Shown: positions 25,973 to 35,409, counted from the first letter of the stretch. The stretch: DNA of 64,000 nt from Candidatus Iainarchaeum sp. (GCA_026414365.1 JAOAJD010000001.1:231687-295686), one strand, 5' to 3'. Numbers and translations are program-made. Notes: generated by a model not told the origin, from the letters alone.

Positions 25973-28005
25973 GATATTATTTTAGTTGGCTCATCTCTCG
26001 CTTTGTCTCTATCTAAAATATATAAACTCCCAGAAGCGGCATTTTCTAAATTTTTGTCGTGAGTAATAATAAATATTTGTTCAACTAGTTCAGGCAAATG
26101 ATTTCTAAGCATATCAGCTAACCTAAAAACAGCATTACTATCTAAGTTATGTGTTGGCTCATCCAGAATAATCCAACCTAAATTTCTAGCTAAAACTAGA
26201 GAAACAGAGATTCTCATAACCAAAGCTACAGAACTTCTTTCTCCACCGCTAAGTATCCCATCTACACTAACCCAACTCCCATCCCTTGTGCACACAACAA
26301 CTTCATAACTTGATTCTTCTATCAAAATCTTAGCACTGGTATAATCTTTATATGGATAAACTTTATCCCAAATGTTGTCCATAGCTTCATTTATCGCACC
26401 TAAGAGATAATCCCTTAATTCTACTTGCATCGAAACCAATGCGTTTATAAATATTTTCAGTTTTTCCATCTTTGTACTTGCTTTTTTTATAAAATTCTCG
26501 TAATTTTCAATTTCAGATTTTTTCTTTTCAAACAAAATAATATTTTTTTCAACCTCTTTTGAAATATAAAAATAACTTTCTAATTCTTTTTTTATTGATG
26601 CTTTGGTTTCTCTCAAAGATGAAACTAACTCCCGTTTACTCTCGATTAAGCTTTTATCAATATTGATTGAAGAAAGTTCTTTTTCAATATTTTCTAACTT
26701 ATTCTTCTCAGCAACAATCTCAGATTCTAAAGAAATTATTTTCTTTTCTTTTTCTCTAACCATTTCTGCTTCAGATTTGCTCTTTAGCAAGATCTCTAAC
26801 TCTTTATTCTTTTCTTTTATTGCCCTTCTAATTTCATCAGACTCTTTCTCTAAGCGAATAATCTTATTTTTACTATCACTCTCTTCCTTCTCCAACATAT
26901 TTATTAATTTGTTATTTTCCTCTACAAGAGTTTGTTTTAGCTCTTCTTTCACAGGTTGCGAACAAACAGGGCATTTGTTTCCTAAATTTTTCAGATCGTA
27001 TATCATCTTTATAGCTCTTTTCTTATTGGAAGATATCTCTCCCAAACTTGAAGAAATTTCAGAAATGTTCTTTTTAATTGATTGCTCTTTTGATTCTAAT
27101 TCATTTATTTTCTGATTTATCAAATCTATTTTTCTGTTTATTTCATTTAAGTCTAAAAAAGACTTTTTCGAAATTTCTTCTTTATATTCTAAAACCCTCT
27201 TATTTATAGAAGAAATTCTCTCGATACATAATGCTTTATTTCTCTCCAAATAAGTTTGTCTCTCTAATTTTTCCTCTTCTTTTTTTAGAGATTCTAATTG
27301 AACAGAGATTTCTTTGTCCAATTCTTTAAGTTTTTTCTCATTGTGCTCTATGTTTATCTGAATTTGTTTTAATTTTTCTCTAGCCGCTACTAATTCTTCT
27401 TCAGAAAAACTTTTTTTTAATTCTTTCAAAACTCTTTCTCTTTCCTCAAGTAATTTTTTTAAATAATTTAACAAAGAAACTGCATTGGACCTTGCTAATT
27501 CATATTTATCTAACTGCAGAAGTTGGTCAAATTTTCTCTTTCTTTCTGAGGCGCTAAGCTTTAGGAAATAATCTAATTCATTTTGTTCAGAATAAACTGC
27601 TAAAACAAACAACTCATAGCTAACTCCTAATATTTCCTCTATCTTAGCATTTACGTCTTTTGGTTTTGGACCAAATATTAGCTTTCCACTTTCGTAAAGA
27701 TTTGCTTCACTTGCACCCTTCCTTTTAATTTTTCTTTCTACGCAATATGATCTTTCATTGTAGTCAAAATCAAGTTTCAAAATAGCATAATCTGCTTTAT
27801 TTGGTTTTGAAGTAATTAAATCGTCTAAAGTTACTTTTTTTGATGACAATGCTGGAAAAGTACCGTAAAGACAAAAACAAATTGCATCCATTATACTTGT
27901 TTTACCTGCACCCATCACTCCAATAATTACATTTGTCCCTTTAGAGAAAGTTAACTCCGTTTTGCAATGGCACTTCCAATTTTCTAAATATATTTTGTTT
28001 ATCAT
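25966..28005 (-). CDS. rad50: Rad50-like SMC-family DNA repair ATPase
   Basis: Rad50 forms the coiled-coil clamp of the Mre11-Rad50 break-processing complex. The N-terminal Walker A is GVMGAGKTS. Two long coiled-coil arms flank a zinc-hook CPVC near residue 350. The C-terminal lobe has the signature LSGGERSSVALV and Walker B WIILDEPTHNLD. At 679 aa the coils are shorter than in typical archaeal Rad50 (about 850-900). No mre11, herA or nurA is adjacent, which is unusual, since these often form an operon; mre11 must lie outside the window or be absent. Confidence 0.92.
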   Translation of the reverse strand: MINKIYLENWKCHCKTELTFSKGTNVIIGVMGAGKTSIMDAICFCLYGTFPALSSKKVTLDDLITSKPNKADYAILKLDFDYNERSYCVERKIKRKGASEANLYESGKLIFGPKPKDVNAKIEEILGVSYELFVLAVYSEQNELDYFLKLSASERKRKFDQLLQLDKYELARSNAVSLLNYLKKLLEERERVLKELKKSFSEEELVAAREKLKQIQINIEHNEKKLKELDKEISVQLESLKKEEEKLERQTYLERNKALCIERISSINKRVLEYKEEISKKSFLDLNEINRKIDLINQKINELESKEQSIKKNISEISSSLGEISSNKKRAIKMIYDLKNLGNKCPVCSQPVKEELKQTLVEENNKLINMLEKEESDSKNKIIRLEKESDEIRRAIKEKNKELEILLKSKSEAEMVREKEKKIISLESEIVAEKNKLENIEKELSSINIDKSLIESKRELVSSLRETKASIKKELESYFYISKEVEKNIILFEKKKSEIENYENFIKKASTKMEKLKIFINALVSMQVELRDYLLGAINEAMDNIWDKVYPYKDYTSAKILIEESSYEVVVCTRDGSWVSVDGILSGGERSSVALVMRISVSLVLARNLGWIILDEPTHNLDSNAVFRLADMLRNHLPELVEQIFIITHDKNLENAASGSLYILDRDKARDEPTKIISY

Positions 28006-28126
28006 TAATATAAATTATTCAACTAAAAAACATTAAAACATGCGGTTGTAAATATTATTTACTTAAAAATAAAAATTGCTAAAAACATGCTAATTTAAAT
28101 TAATATTTGCTCCAAAGAATAAAAGT

Positions 28127-30148
28127 ATGAAGTTAATAATTACTGAAAAAGAAATTGCGGCAGCAAAGATAGCTGAAATATTGGCTAACAAGAAAGTGAG
28201 CAAATCTATTTATGAGAATGTACCAATTTTCCCTTTCGAAAAAAATAAAATAAAATATATTGTATTTCCTCTAAAGGGCCATATAGTAGATGTTGACTTC
28301 CCAAGTTATTATTCCAGTTGGGTTGGAACAGACATAAAAAAACTAGTTTTTGTGGAACCTATTTATATAGAGAAGGAAAAGAGAATAGCAGAAGCGCTTA
28401 AGAAAATTGCTTCAGAAGCAGATGAAGTAATAATAGCAACAGACGCAGATAGAGAAGGTGAATCTATAGGAGTTGAGGCAATAGAAATAATAAAAAAAAT
28501 AAAACCAAACGTTAAAATAAAAAGAGCGATATTTTCAGCTATAACTCCCAAAGATATAAATGAAGCATTTTCAAAATTAGAAGAAGTTGATTATAATTTG
28601 GCTGATTCTGCTAACTCAAGAAGAGAAATAGATTTGCTGTGGGGAGCTGCACTAACAAGATTCCTTTCTTTAGCCACAGGTAGACTTGGAAAAGACTTTT
28701 TATCTGTTGGCAGAGTACAAACACCTGTGCTTTCATTAATAGTTTCTAGAGAAAAAGAGAGAATGCAATTTAAACCAAAAAAATATTGGGAGATAAAAGC
28801 AATATTCGAAAAAGATAAACAAACTTTTGAAGCATATCATAAAGAGGGTAAATTTTGGGAAAAAGAAAAAGCAGAAAGAGTATTTAAAAATAAATCAGGG
28901 TATGGGATAGTTAAAGAAGTGAAAAGTAAAGAAAAAATAATTAAGAAACCTCTACCTTTTAACACCACAGAATTCTTAAGATCTGCTACAACTATTGGCT
29001 TCAGCGCACATGAAGCTATGTCTATAGCTGAATATTTATATCAAAGTGGGTATATATCGTATCCTAGGACTGATAATCAAGTATATCCTTCAACAATAAA
29101 CCTTAAAGAAATATTAGAAGAATTGAGCAAAAATGAAGATTTGGGTAAGGATGCGAAAGAAATACTCTCTAAGAAATCTATAAAACCTTCAGCAGGAAAA
29201 CAAACAAAAGACCATCCTCCAATATATCCTGTGGGAAATTGCAAAAAAGAAAATGTTAACGCAAAACAATGGAAAATATATGAGTTAGTAGTAAGAAGGT
29301 TTCTTGCAACTTTGGCGGAGGATGCAAGAGTTAATAGTACTAGCATACTTATAGATTTGTCTTCAGAACCGTATGTTGCTAATGGACAAACTGTAATAGA
29401 TCCTGGTTGGAAAAAATATTATCCTTATTCTAAACTTTCAGAAGTAATACTGCCACAAATAAAAAAGAACGACAAAGTAAAATTAATAGATCATAAGTTG
29501 GAAGAGAAAGAAACAAAACCTCCAGAGAGATATAGTCAATCGGCTTTGATTAAGCTAATGGAAGAGCTTGGCTTAGGTACCAAAGCAACAAGAGCCGAAA
29601 TAATACAGAAGTTGTATCAAAGGAGATATATACATGGGTCTAAAGCAATTGAACCAAACAATTTAGCTTTTGCAGTTATTGATGTTCTACAGAAAGATGC
29701 TGAAAAAATAACAAAGCCGGATATGACTGCCGAACTAGAAAAAGAGATGGATTTAGTAGCAATTGGCAAAAAAAAGAAAAAAGAAGTTGTAGACGAATCA
29801 AGAAACATGCTTAAAGAAATAATAGATGAGCTTTGTGAGAAAAGAGAAAATATTTCTAGAGAAATTAAGAAAGCTTTAGCAAAAGATGCTTCGATAGGCA
29901 AATGTACTGTATGTAATGGAGAATTGAGAATTATAAACTCAAAATTTGGAAAAAGATTTATAGCATGTTCTAACTATCCAAACTGTAAAAATAGTTTCCC
30001 TATGCCCCAAAAAGGAAAAGTAACTATTGAAAATAAAATATGCAATTATTGTAACAATCCTATAATAAAAGTAAGTATGGGTAAATCCAGTTATAAAATG
30101 TGTATAAACCCAAATTGTAAAAGCAAAGAAAATTGGAAAACAAAATAG
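28127..30148 (+). CDS. topA: DNA topoisomerase I (type IA)
   Basis: Relaxes negative supercoils by single-strand passage. The Toprim motif is ATDADREGES near residue 105. The catalytic tyrosine lies in YISYPRTDNQ. The C-terminus carries two zinc fingers (CTVCNGEL ... CSNYPNC, and CNYCNNP ... CINPNC). The length of 673 aa is that of the archaeal topo I group, not reverse gyrase, since no helicase domain is present. It is divergent from rad50 with about 120 bp between. A strong 9-bp stem-loop follows the stop codon. Confidence 0.95.
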   Translation: MKLIITEKEIAAAKIAEILANKKVSKSIYENVPIFPFEKNKIKYIVFPLKGHIVDVDFPSYYSSWVGTDIKKLVFVEPIYIEKEKRIAEALKKIASEADEVIIATDADREGESIGVEAIEIIKKIKPNVKIKRAIFSAITPKDINEAFSKLEEVDYNLADSANSRREIDLLWGAALTRFLSLATGRLGKDFLSVGRVQTPVLSLIVSREKERMQFKPKKYWEIKAIFEKDKQTFEAYHKEGKFWEKEKAERVFKNKSGYGIVKEVKSKEKIIKKPLPFNTTEFLRSATTIGFSAHEAMSIAEYLYQSGYISYPRTDNQVYPSTINLKEILEELSKNEDLGKDAKEILSKKSIKPSAGKQTKDHPPIYPVGNCKKENVNAKQWKIYELVVRRFLATLAEDARVNSTSILIDLSSEPYVANGQTVIDPGWKKYYPYSKLSEVILPQIKKNDKVKLIDHKLEEKETKPPERYSQSALIKLMEELGLGTKATRAEIIQKLYQRRYIHGSKAIEPNNLAFAVIDVLQKDAEKITKPDMTAELEKEMDLVAIGKKKKKEVVDESRNMLKEIIDELCEKRENISREIKKALAKDASIGKCTVCNGELRIINSKFGKRFIACSNYPNCKNSFPMPQKGKVTIENKICNYCNNPIIKVSMGKSSYKMCINPNCKSKENWKTK

Positions 30149-30155
30149 AAGTAGT

Positions 30156-30196
30156 AGGAAGGGGAAAAATAAAATGGTGAGCCCAAACCCCTTCCT
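30156..30196 (+). terminator. G-rich stem-loop after topA
   Basis: A perfect 9-bp inverted repeat, AGGAAGGGG (30156-30164) and CCCCTTCCT (30188-30196), starts 8 bp after the topA stop codon and encloses a 23-nt loop. It stands out in a region otherwise almost free of G and C. A T-rich run (GTTTTTTATT) follows about 15 nt later. A transcript-ending or RNA-stabilising hairpin is likely. A small structured RNA is an alternative. Confidence 0.55.
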
Positions 30197-30283
30197 AAAA
30201 ATAATTTATTTGTTTTTTATTGGATCCCCCAATTTATAATAGAATTATAATCCTGATTTATATTTAATATTTAATTAAATTTT

Positions 30284-30320
30284 GTGTCCTTTTAGACACA
30301 TTTAAAAACTTTTAGATGTA
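30284..30320 (+). promoter_or_regulatory. Promoter with TATA box between TTTTAGA repeats
   Basis: TTTTAGACACA (30290-30300) and TTTTAGATGTA (30310-30320) are direct repeats exactly 20 bp apart, with the TATA-like ATTTAAAAAC between them. GTGTC (30284-30288) and GACAC (30295-30299) also form a short dyad. The start codon is at 30349, about 45 nt from the TATA box, so a short leader is expected. A related arrangement with the same 20-bp spacing is found in the hsp20 promoter. A repressor bound here would block TBP. Confidence 0.5.
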
Positions 30321-30348
30321 CTAAAAAATATAAATATGGTTGGTCAAA

Positions 30349-30885
30349 ATGTCCGTTATAAAAAAACCAGACGATGAAATAAGACTAAAAATAATAGAAG
30401 CTCTAATGCAAAAGAAAACATCTATGCCAAGCATAAGAGAGATACAAAAAAGAACTGGATTGCATAAAGCAACAATAAAATCATCTTTAGATTTTCTGGA
30501 AAAGGAAAAAATATTACTTGGATTTGGCCCAAAGATTAACTTTAGAGGTCTTGGTTACAAACTAGAAGTTATTGAAATGTTACAAATAGATACATCAAAA
30601 AAAGAATTATTTGGAAAGTTTTTAGACGTTGCTAATAAGGATCCAAACTTATTTAGATTGTCTGCTACGATAGGTTCTGGAACTTGGAACATAATTGCAT
30701 ATCATATATACAAAGATGTTGAATCTTATCATAAAGGGACACAACAGAAATATTATGAAAAAATAGAAAACATATATGATCTAGTAAAGGACAGACAAAT
30801 ATTTTATGCAACAGAACCACTTTATAAAAATGCATCAAGAACTGACTCTGTATTAGAGATAATAAAAAAGGAAAGAGGTTATTAA
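30349..30885 (+). CDS. Winged-HTH transcriptional regulator (Lrp-like), probable autoregulator
   Basis: A 178-aa regulator. Residues about 12-65 form a winged helix (SIREIQKRTGLHKATIKSSLDFLEKEKIL). An alpha/beta domain follows (FRLSATIGSGTWNIIAYHIYKDVESY) that resembles the effector half of Lrp/AsnC proteins. I chose the ATG at 30349; the track TTG is 9 bases upstream. Its stop overlaps the start of the RqcH-like gene (TAATG). The repeats around its own TATA box recur in the hsp20 promoter, which hints at a stress role. The ligand is unknown. Confidence 0.7.
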   Translation: MSVIKKPDDEIRLKIIEALMQKKTSMPSIREIQKRTGLHKATIKSSLDFLEKEKILLGFGPKINFRGLGYKLEVIEMLQIDTSKKELFGKFLDVANKDPNLFRLSATIGSGTWNIIAYHIYKDVESYHKGTQQKYYEKIENIYDLVKDRQIFYATEPLYKNASRTDSVLEIIKKERGY

Positions 30886-31694
30886 TGTCTACAAAAATAG
30901 AATTATTTTTCGATAAAAGCTTGGAAGAAAATGCTAATTACTACTTTGAACAATCAAAAAAATTAAAGAAAAAATTAGAAGGATTGGAAAAAGCGTTAAA
31001 AGAGATGGAGCAAAAATTAGAAGATGCCAAAAAAAATGTTGTTGAAAAGAAAGAAATTAAACTAGAGAAAAAAAGGAGGAGAGAGTGGTTTGAAAAATTC
31101 AGATGGTTTTTTACCTCTAACGGATTTTTAGTAATAGCTGGTAGAGACGCAACAAGCAATGAAGTAGTTGTAAAGAAATATATGGAGAAAGATGATTTGT
31201 ATTTTCATGCTGATGTTTATGGTGCGCCGCATGTTGTACTAAAAACTTGCAAATCAGAGATAAAACAAGAAGATAAAGAAGAAGCAGCTACTTTTGCAGC
31301 AACTTTTTCAAATGCGTGGAAAGATGGAATAAGTTATGCTAACGTTTATTCTGTTAAGCCAGAACAAGTAACGAAAGAAGCACCTACTGGAGAATTTCTT
31401 ACTAGAGGGGCTTTTTACATCAAAGGACAAAGAGAATGGTTTTATAAAGTTAAGTTAGAGTGCTTTATTGGCATAGAAAAATTTGAAGATTCTTATAGAG
31501 TTATGGCTGGTCCAAAAAAAGCTGTAGAAAAAAAATGTTTTGTCTTTTTTGAAATAAAACAGGGAAAAAAAGAAAAAAGTGAAGTTGCAAAAATAATAAA
31601 GAATTATGTTAAAGAGAAGTATGGTATTGATCTAAACCTAGATGATTTAATTGCAGCTATGCCTAATGGCTATAGTGATGTTATCATAAAATAA
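30885..31694 (+). CDS. NFACT-R protein: C-terminal half of an RqcH/NEMF-like factor
   Basis: RqcH/NEMF proteins bind obstructed large subunits and recruit tRNA to extend stalled chains. Here 269 aa contain a coiled coil (about 10-65) and the NFACT-R (DUF814) domain (about 70-180, with WFFTSNGFLVIAGRDA and DLYFHADVYGAPHVVLK). A C-terminal region follows with the end motif DLIAAMPNGYSDV. The NFACT-N and helix-hairpin-helix domains of full archaeal proteins (about 600-650 aa) are missing, and no upstream frame supplies them. It is translationally coupled to the HTH gene. It may be a tRNA-binding stub or work with a separately encoded N-terminal half. Confidence 0.8.
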   Translation: MSTKIELFFDKSLEENANYYFEQSKKLKKKLEGLEKALKEMEQKLEDAKKNVVEKKEIKLEKKRRREWFEKFRWFFTSNGFLVIAGRDATSNEVVVKKYMEKDDLYFHADVYGAPHVVLKTCKSEIKQEDKEEAATFAATFSNAWKDGISYANVYSVKPEQVTKEAPTGEFLTRGAFYIKGQREWFYKVKLECFIGIEKFEDSYRVMAGPKKAVEKKCFVFFEIKQGKKEKSEVAKIIKNYVKEKYGIDLNLDDLIAAMPNGYSDVIIK

Positions 31695-31760
31695 ATTTGC
31701 ATTAAAATAAATGAAGGTCAGAACAAATAAAAGAAAGTCATTATGATTTCTTATAAAAAA

Positions 31761-33947
31761 TTATCTTATATAGGTAGGCTTAAAATTCACATATTGTTTG
31801 CTAAAGGACTCATAGCTATCGCTTATCTCTTTGCTTATTGTTGGATAAATTTTTTGCATTGCTTTTTCGAAATGCTCTTTCTTAACTTTGCCTGCTTTGT
31901 TCTTATTCTCCCTTATGCATAACAATGCTGCCTCTCTAACTAAACCCTCTATGTCTGCACCAGAATAACCTTCAAGCTTTCTAGCCAGCTCTTGAAGATT
32001 AACACTATCATCTAAAGGTACATTTTTAGTATGAACCTTTAATATAGCTAATCTTGCTTTTTCATCTGGAGCTGGGACATAAATCAATTTATCAAATCTT
32101 CCTGGTCTTAACAAAGCAGGATCTAAAAGATCTGGTCTATTGGTAGCTCCTATTACTACAATATCTTTTATAGACTCTATTCCATCTAACTCTGTTAAAA
32201 GTTGGTTAAGCGCAGAATCATAAACTCTTGTACCAACTGAATCTGCATCACTCCTCCTAACAGCTATGGCATCAATTTCATCAAAGAAAACAACTACAGG
32301 ACTAACTTGTCTTGCCTTTCTGAAAACGGATCTTATTCCTCTTTCTGTTTCTCCAACCCATTTACTAACCAATTCAGGTCCCTTTATTGAAATGAAGTTT
32401 GCCTCAGATTCTGTAGCTACTGCTTTAGCTAATAAAGTTTTTCCTGTTCCTGGTGGACCATAAAGCAATATCCCTTTTGTTGGTCTTATACCCATTTCTT
32501 TGAATATTTTTGGATTTTTCAAAGGCCATTCTACAGCCTCTTTTATCTCTTCTTTAATTTTATCTAATCCTCCTATATCCGCCCACTTAACATTCGGTAT
32601 TTCTACAGTGATCTCTCTTAAAGCAGATGGTTGAACCTCCTTTAATGCATCTAAGAAATCATCCTTAGTAACCTTTAAGGATTCCAAAATCTCTTCAGGT
32701 ATTGTATCTTCGTCAAGATTTATCTTTGGTAAATACCTGCGCAAGGCTTTCATAGCTGCTTCTTTCGCTAAAACTTCTAAATCTGCACCAACAAAACCGT
32801 GAGTTATTGAAGCTAAATAATCTAGATTTACGTTTTCATCTAAAGGCATTCCTCTTGTATGAATTTGTAGTATTTGTTTTCTACCTTTCTTGTCAGGCAC
32901 TGGAAACTCAATTTCTCTATCGAACCTTCCAGGCCTACGTAAAGCTTCATCTATTGAATTGACTCTGTTTGTTGCTCCTATTACTATAACGTTTCCTCTT
33001 GCCTCCATTCCATCCATTGCAGTTAAAATTTGAGCTACTACTCTTCTTTCCACTTCTCCAACTACTTCATCTCTCTTTGGTGCAATTGCATCCAACTCAT
33101 CAAAGAATATTATACTTGGTGCTTTCTCTTTTGCTTCCTTAAAAATTTGCCTTATTTTCTCTTCAGCTTCTCCAACAAATTTACTCATAATAGAAGGCCC
33201 ATCAATTGGAATAAAATGAGCTTCGGTCTCTGATGCTACTGCTTTAGCTAACAAAGTTTTTCCTGTTCCTGGTGGACCATGCAACAATACTCCTTTAGGA
33301 GGTTGTATTCCTAACCTTCTAAATATCTCGGGATGTTTCATTGGTAGTTCGATTAACTCTCTAACTTTCTGTATCTGCTCATCTAAACCTCCGATATCCT
33401 CATAAGAAACTTTAGGCACTGCTGAATCAACAACACCCTTCACAGGTTCTTCTCTAATAATAAACTGTGTAAAATCAGTAACTTTAACTATGCCTTTTGG
33501 TATTGTATCGATAACTTGATAAACAAATCCAGACCCAAAACCACTAACCCAGATCCTATCTCCTTTTACTAATGGTCTTCCTATGAAATTTCTCTTGAGT
33601 ATTCTTTCATATCCTTTTGCAATTATCTTGATTGGCTCTGTTGGTGCAATCTCTGCTTTCTTCGCTTCTTCAACAACTGCTTTTCTCACAACAACTTTTT
33701 CTCCTAAAGCAGTTCCACAATTTTTTCTTATTAAATGGTCCATTCTAATTATTCCCTTGTTTTCATCTTCTTGTCTCGCTGGCCAAACAACAGCAGCAGT
33801 TTTTCTTGTACCTTCTATTTCAACTATATCTCCAGAAGTAATTCCTAATAAATCTTTAGTTTTTTTATCTAACGTTATAATGCTTCTCCCAACATGTGCC
33901 GGGTCTGGCTCTTCAACTCTAAGAACAATTTCTTTTTTTTCAGCCAT
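31761..33947 (-). CDS. cdc48: CDC48/VCP-family AAA+ unfoldase
   Basis: A 728-aa double-ring AAA ATPase that extracts and unfolds proteins for the proteasome. The N-domain (about 1-185) is a double-psi barrel plus four-stranded part. Two AAA modules carry Walker [18 protein letters not shown] and [17 protein letters not shown]. The Walker B motifs are [14 protein letters not shown] and [14 protein letters not shown]. Arginine fingers and sensor motifs are conserved. It converges on the RqcH-like gene with 66 bp between. In eukaryotes Cdc48 pulls stalled nascent chains from 60S-NEMF complexes, so the neighbourhood is suggestive. Confidence 0.96.
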   Translation of the reverse strand: MAEKKEIVLRVEEPDPAHVGRSIITLDKKTKDLLGITSGDIVEIEGTRKTAAVVWPARQEDENKGIIRMDHLIRKNCGTALGEKVVVRKAVVEEAKKAEIAPTEPIKIIAKGYERILKRNFIGRPLVKGDRIWVSGFGSGFVYQVIDTIPKGIVKVTDFTQFIIREEPVKGVVDSAVPKVSYEDIGGLDEQIQKVRELIELPMKHPEIFRRLGIQPPKGVLLHGPPGTGKTLLAKAVASETEAHFIPIDGPSIMSKFVGEAEEKIRQIFKEAKEKAPSIIFFDELDAIAPKRDEVVGEVERRVVAQILTAMDGMEARGNVIVIGATNRVNSIDEALRRPGRFDREIEFPVPDKKGRKQILQIHTRGMPLDENVNLDYLASITHGFVGADLEVLAKEAAMKALRRYLPKINLDEDTIPEEILESLKVTKDDFLDALKEVQPSALREITVEIPNVKWADIGGLDKIKEEIKEAVEWPLKNPKIFKEMGIRPTKGILLYGPPGTGKTLLAKAVATESEANFISIKGPELVSKWVGETERGIRSVFRKARQVSPVVVFFDEIDAIAVRRSDADSVGTRVYDSALNQLLTELDGIESIKDIVVIGATNRPDLLDPALLRPGRFDKLIYVPAPDEKARLAILKVHTKNVPLDDSVNLQELARKLEGYSGADIEGLVREAALLCIRENKNKAGKVKKEHFEKAMQKIYPTISKEISDSYESFSKQYVNFKPTYIR

Positions 33948-34093
33948 GAAAATTACCTATCTAACTATTTAAACTCTTAAAAGCAAAATCTTCTTTAAAT
34001 ATACTCGTAATTCTATAAAACATAAAACAACAAAAAATATTATTAAAATAGAGGATAACGAAAAGAAGAGAAAAGTGTTGTAACTATTTGTTT

Positions 34094-34543
34094 TTACTTA
34101 ACTTCAATTATTTTCTGTCTTTGTTTTGACGTTGTTTTCTTTGGTATTCTTACTTCTAATAATCCATTTTTATAGCTAGCCGTTGCTTTATCAATATCTG
34201 CATATTCTGGCAAACTAATGTACCTCTTAAAACCAACACTTCTAGAAGAATAACTATAACTATCTTTGTCTTTCTTCTCTTTTTCCTCTTTTTTCATTCC
34301 CTTGATTTCTAATCCATCTCCTGTAGCAACTATTTCAACATTTTCTTTTTCAATTCCTGGTAGTTCAACTTTCGCAATTATTTCTTTGTCTGTCTCTTCT
34401 AATTCTGCAAAGGCTCTTCTAAATATTTCTTTTTTAGCAGGGAAATCTAGATCATAAAAGAAACTGTCATTGAAGAAATCATCAAATAAATCTCTAAATC
34501 TATTTCTAATCCTTAACCCTTCAAATGGAACAATATCTCTCAT
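34094..34543 (-). CDS. hsp20: Small heat-shock protein Hsp20
   Basis: A 149-aa alpha-crystallin-type holdase chaperone. The crystallin domain runs about 45-135 (VELPGIEKENVEIV, DGLEIKGMKKE, RYISLPEYADIDKATASYKNGLLEVRIPK). A C-terminal I-x-I/V-type end follows. I moved the start to the ATG at 34543 because a strong GGAGGTGG ribosome site lies directly before it; the track start (34561) would translate that site. The promoter carries two TTTAGAC repeats around a TATA box. Confidence 0.93.
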   Translation of the reverse strand: MRDIVPFEGLRIRNRFRDLFDDFFNDSFFYDLDFPAKKEIFRRAFAELEETDKEIIAKVELPGIEKENVEIVATGDGLEIKGMKKEEKEKKDKDSYSYSSRSVGFKRYISLPEYADIDKATASYKNGLLEVRIPKKTTSKQRQKIIEVK

Positions 34544-34575
34544 ACCACCACCTCCGTTCAAAAAAATAAAAAATA

Positions 34576-34629
34576 TCTAATTTTTTTAGACATTTATAAA
34601 AATATTTAGACTTTTTATATTTAAAAACC
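34576..34629 (-). promoter_or_regulatory. hsp20 promoter with TATA box between TTTAGAC repeats
   Basis: On the plus strand TTTAGAC occurs at 34585-34591 and 34605-34611, 20 bp apart, with ATTTATAAAAA between them. Read for hsp20, the TATA-like TTTTTATAAAT is thus bracketed by two GTCTAAA copies, about 50 nt from the ATG. A second TATA candidate (TTTTTAAATATAAAAAG) lies just upstream. Aligned on one strand, 22 of 28 positions match the HTH-gene promoter at 30290. This is not the published Phr operator of Pyrococcus. Confidence 0.5.
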
Positions 34630-34703
34630 TTTCTTCAGGTAAGAAGTGATTATAAAAATAGGATTGTCACAAACTTTTTCGAAATTAAGTTAATACTAAA
34701 AAC

Positions 34704-35267
34704 TTAGATGACAAAACTACCAATAAGAGCGATAGAAAACAAAATAGCCCAAATCTTAAGATCCCACATAAAGACTTTAACTCCATCTAAAATAAAAAAA
34801 GGCAGTAGATTAAAGAAAGCCAGGTAAAAGTTCATTCTTGCTGAAAACAAAAAGAGTTTTTCAAAAAATCCTGTGGAAGTGAGTGATAAAAAAAGTAAGA
34901 TAATACCAATAAGAATGTTTGTAGCAGGTCCCGCAGCAGATATAATACCGTTTTCTCTTTTTCCAATCCTGTGATCATTAAACACATAAACTGCTCCAGG
35001 CGCAGCAAAGATAAACCCTAAGAAAGCAGAGAAGATTGTGAAAATTAAACCTGGCCACCAAAGTCTATATTCTGCATGAACCCCAAAGTATTTTGCTACA
35101 TTTCTATGTGCCAATTCATGAAAAACAAAACCAGTACCAACTGCAAATAATGCAATTGGAATAATACTGATAATGTTTGATGAATTTAATCTACCAAGGA
35201 GTATTGCAAAGGCAAGACTTATAGTAAGCCAACTAATTAAAATTTCACTAAGCTCTTTATTATCCAT
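34704..35267 (-). CDS. M50-family (site-2-protease-like) membrane metalloprotease
   Basis: A 187-aa intramembrane zinc protease. The metal motif H50-E-L-A-H54 lies in the second helix. The third ligand region NLLPFFILDGVKVF (an N-x2-P-x4-D-G pattern) is near residue 155. Five or so hydrophobic helices are present, with no PDZ or CBS domain. It is small, like other DPANN and Nanoarchaeum M50 proteins. It might cleave membrane-bound regulators; one such candidate, an HTH protein with two transmembrane helices, is 2.5 kb away, but no link is shown. Confidence 0.85.
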   Translation of the reverse strand: MDNKELSEILISWLTISLAFAILLGRLNSSNIISIIPIALFAVGTGFVFHELAHRNVAKYFGVHAEYRLWWPGLIFTIFSAFLGFIFAAPGAVYVFNDHRIGKRENGIISAAGPATNILIGIILLFLSLTSTGFFEKLFLFSARMNFYLAFFNLLPFFILDGVKVFMWDLKIWAILFSIALIGSFVI

Positions 35268-35358
35268 AAATTAATTTTTTCATAGAAAAAACATTTAAAA
35301 CAAACACAAAACAAAAAAAACTCTAGTGAAGACTAAAAAATATTGAATGACAATGATA

Positions 35359-35387
35359 ATTCGACAATAAACGAAATATTTATATAC
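35359..35387 (+). promoter_or_regulatory. TTCG-N8-CGAA element plus TATA box, pilin promoter
   Basis: ATTCGACAATAAACGAAA at 35359-35376 is followed at once by ATTTATATAC. The pilin ATG at 35410 lies about 27 nt after the TATA centre, so the transcript is leaderless or nearly so. The element matches the copies at 12192-12209 and 37732-37749 at 13 invariant positions of 18 when all are read in the direction of the following gene. Its right end (CGAAA) coincides with the place of the BRE, where TFB binds. Confidence 0.65.
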
Positions 35388-35409
35388 TTTTTTTACATGT
35401 TTCTTATTT

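Noticed and set aside
26603-27115. 170-aa plus-strand ORF
   Set aside because: It lies antisense within the coiled-coil part of rad50. Its Ser/Phe/Leu-rich composition is that of the complement of Glu/Lys-rich coding sequence, and no start signal is present.
28035-28090. AAAACATGC occurring twice in the rad50/topA gap
   Set aside because: Spacing of 47 bp, no symmetry and no recurrence at other promoters; chance is likely in A-rich DNA.
33583-33972. 129-aa plus-strand ORF
   Set aside because: Antisense to the N-domain of cdc48, which has clear motifs on the other strand.
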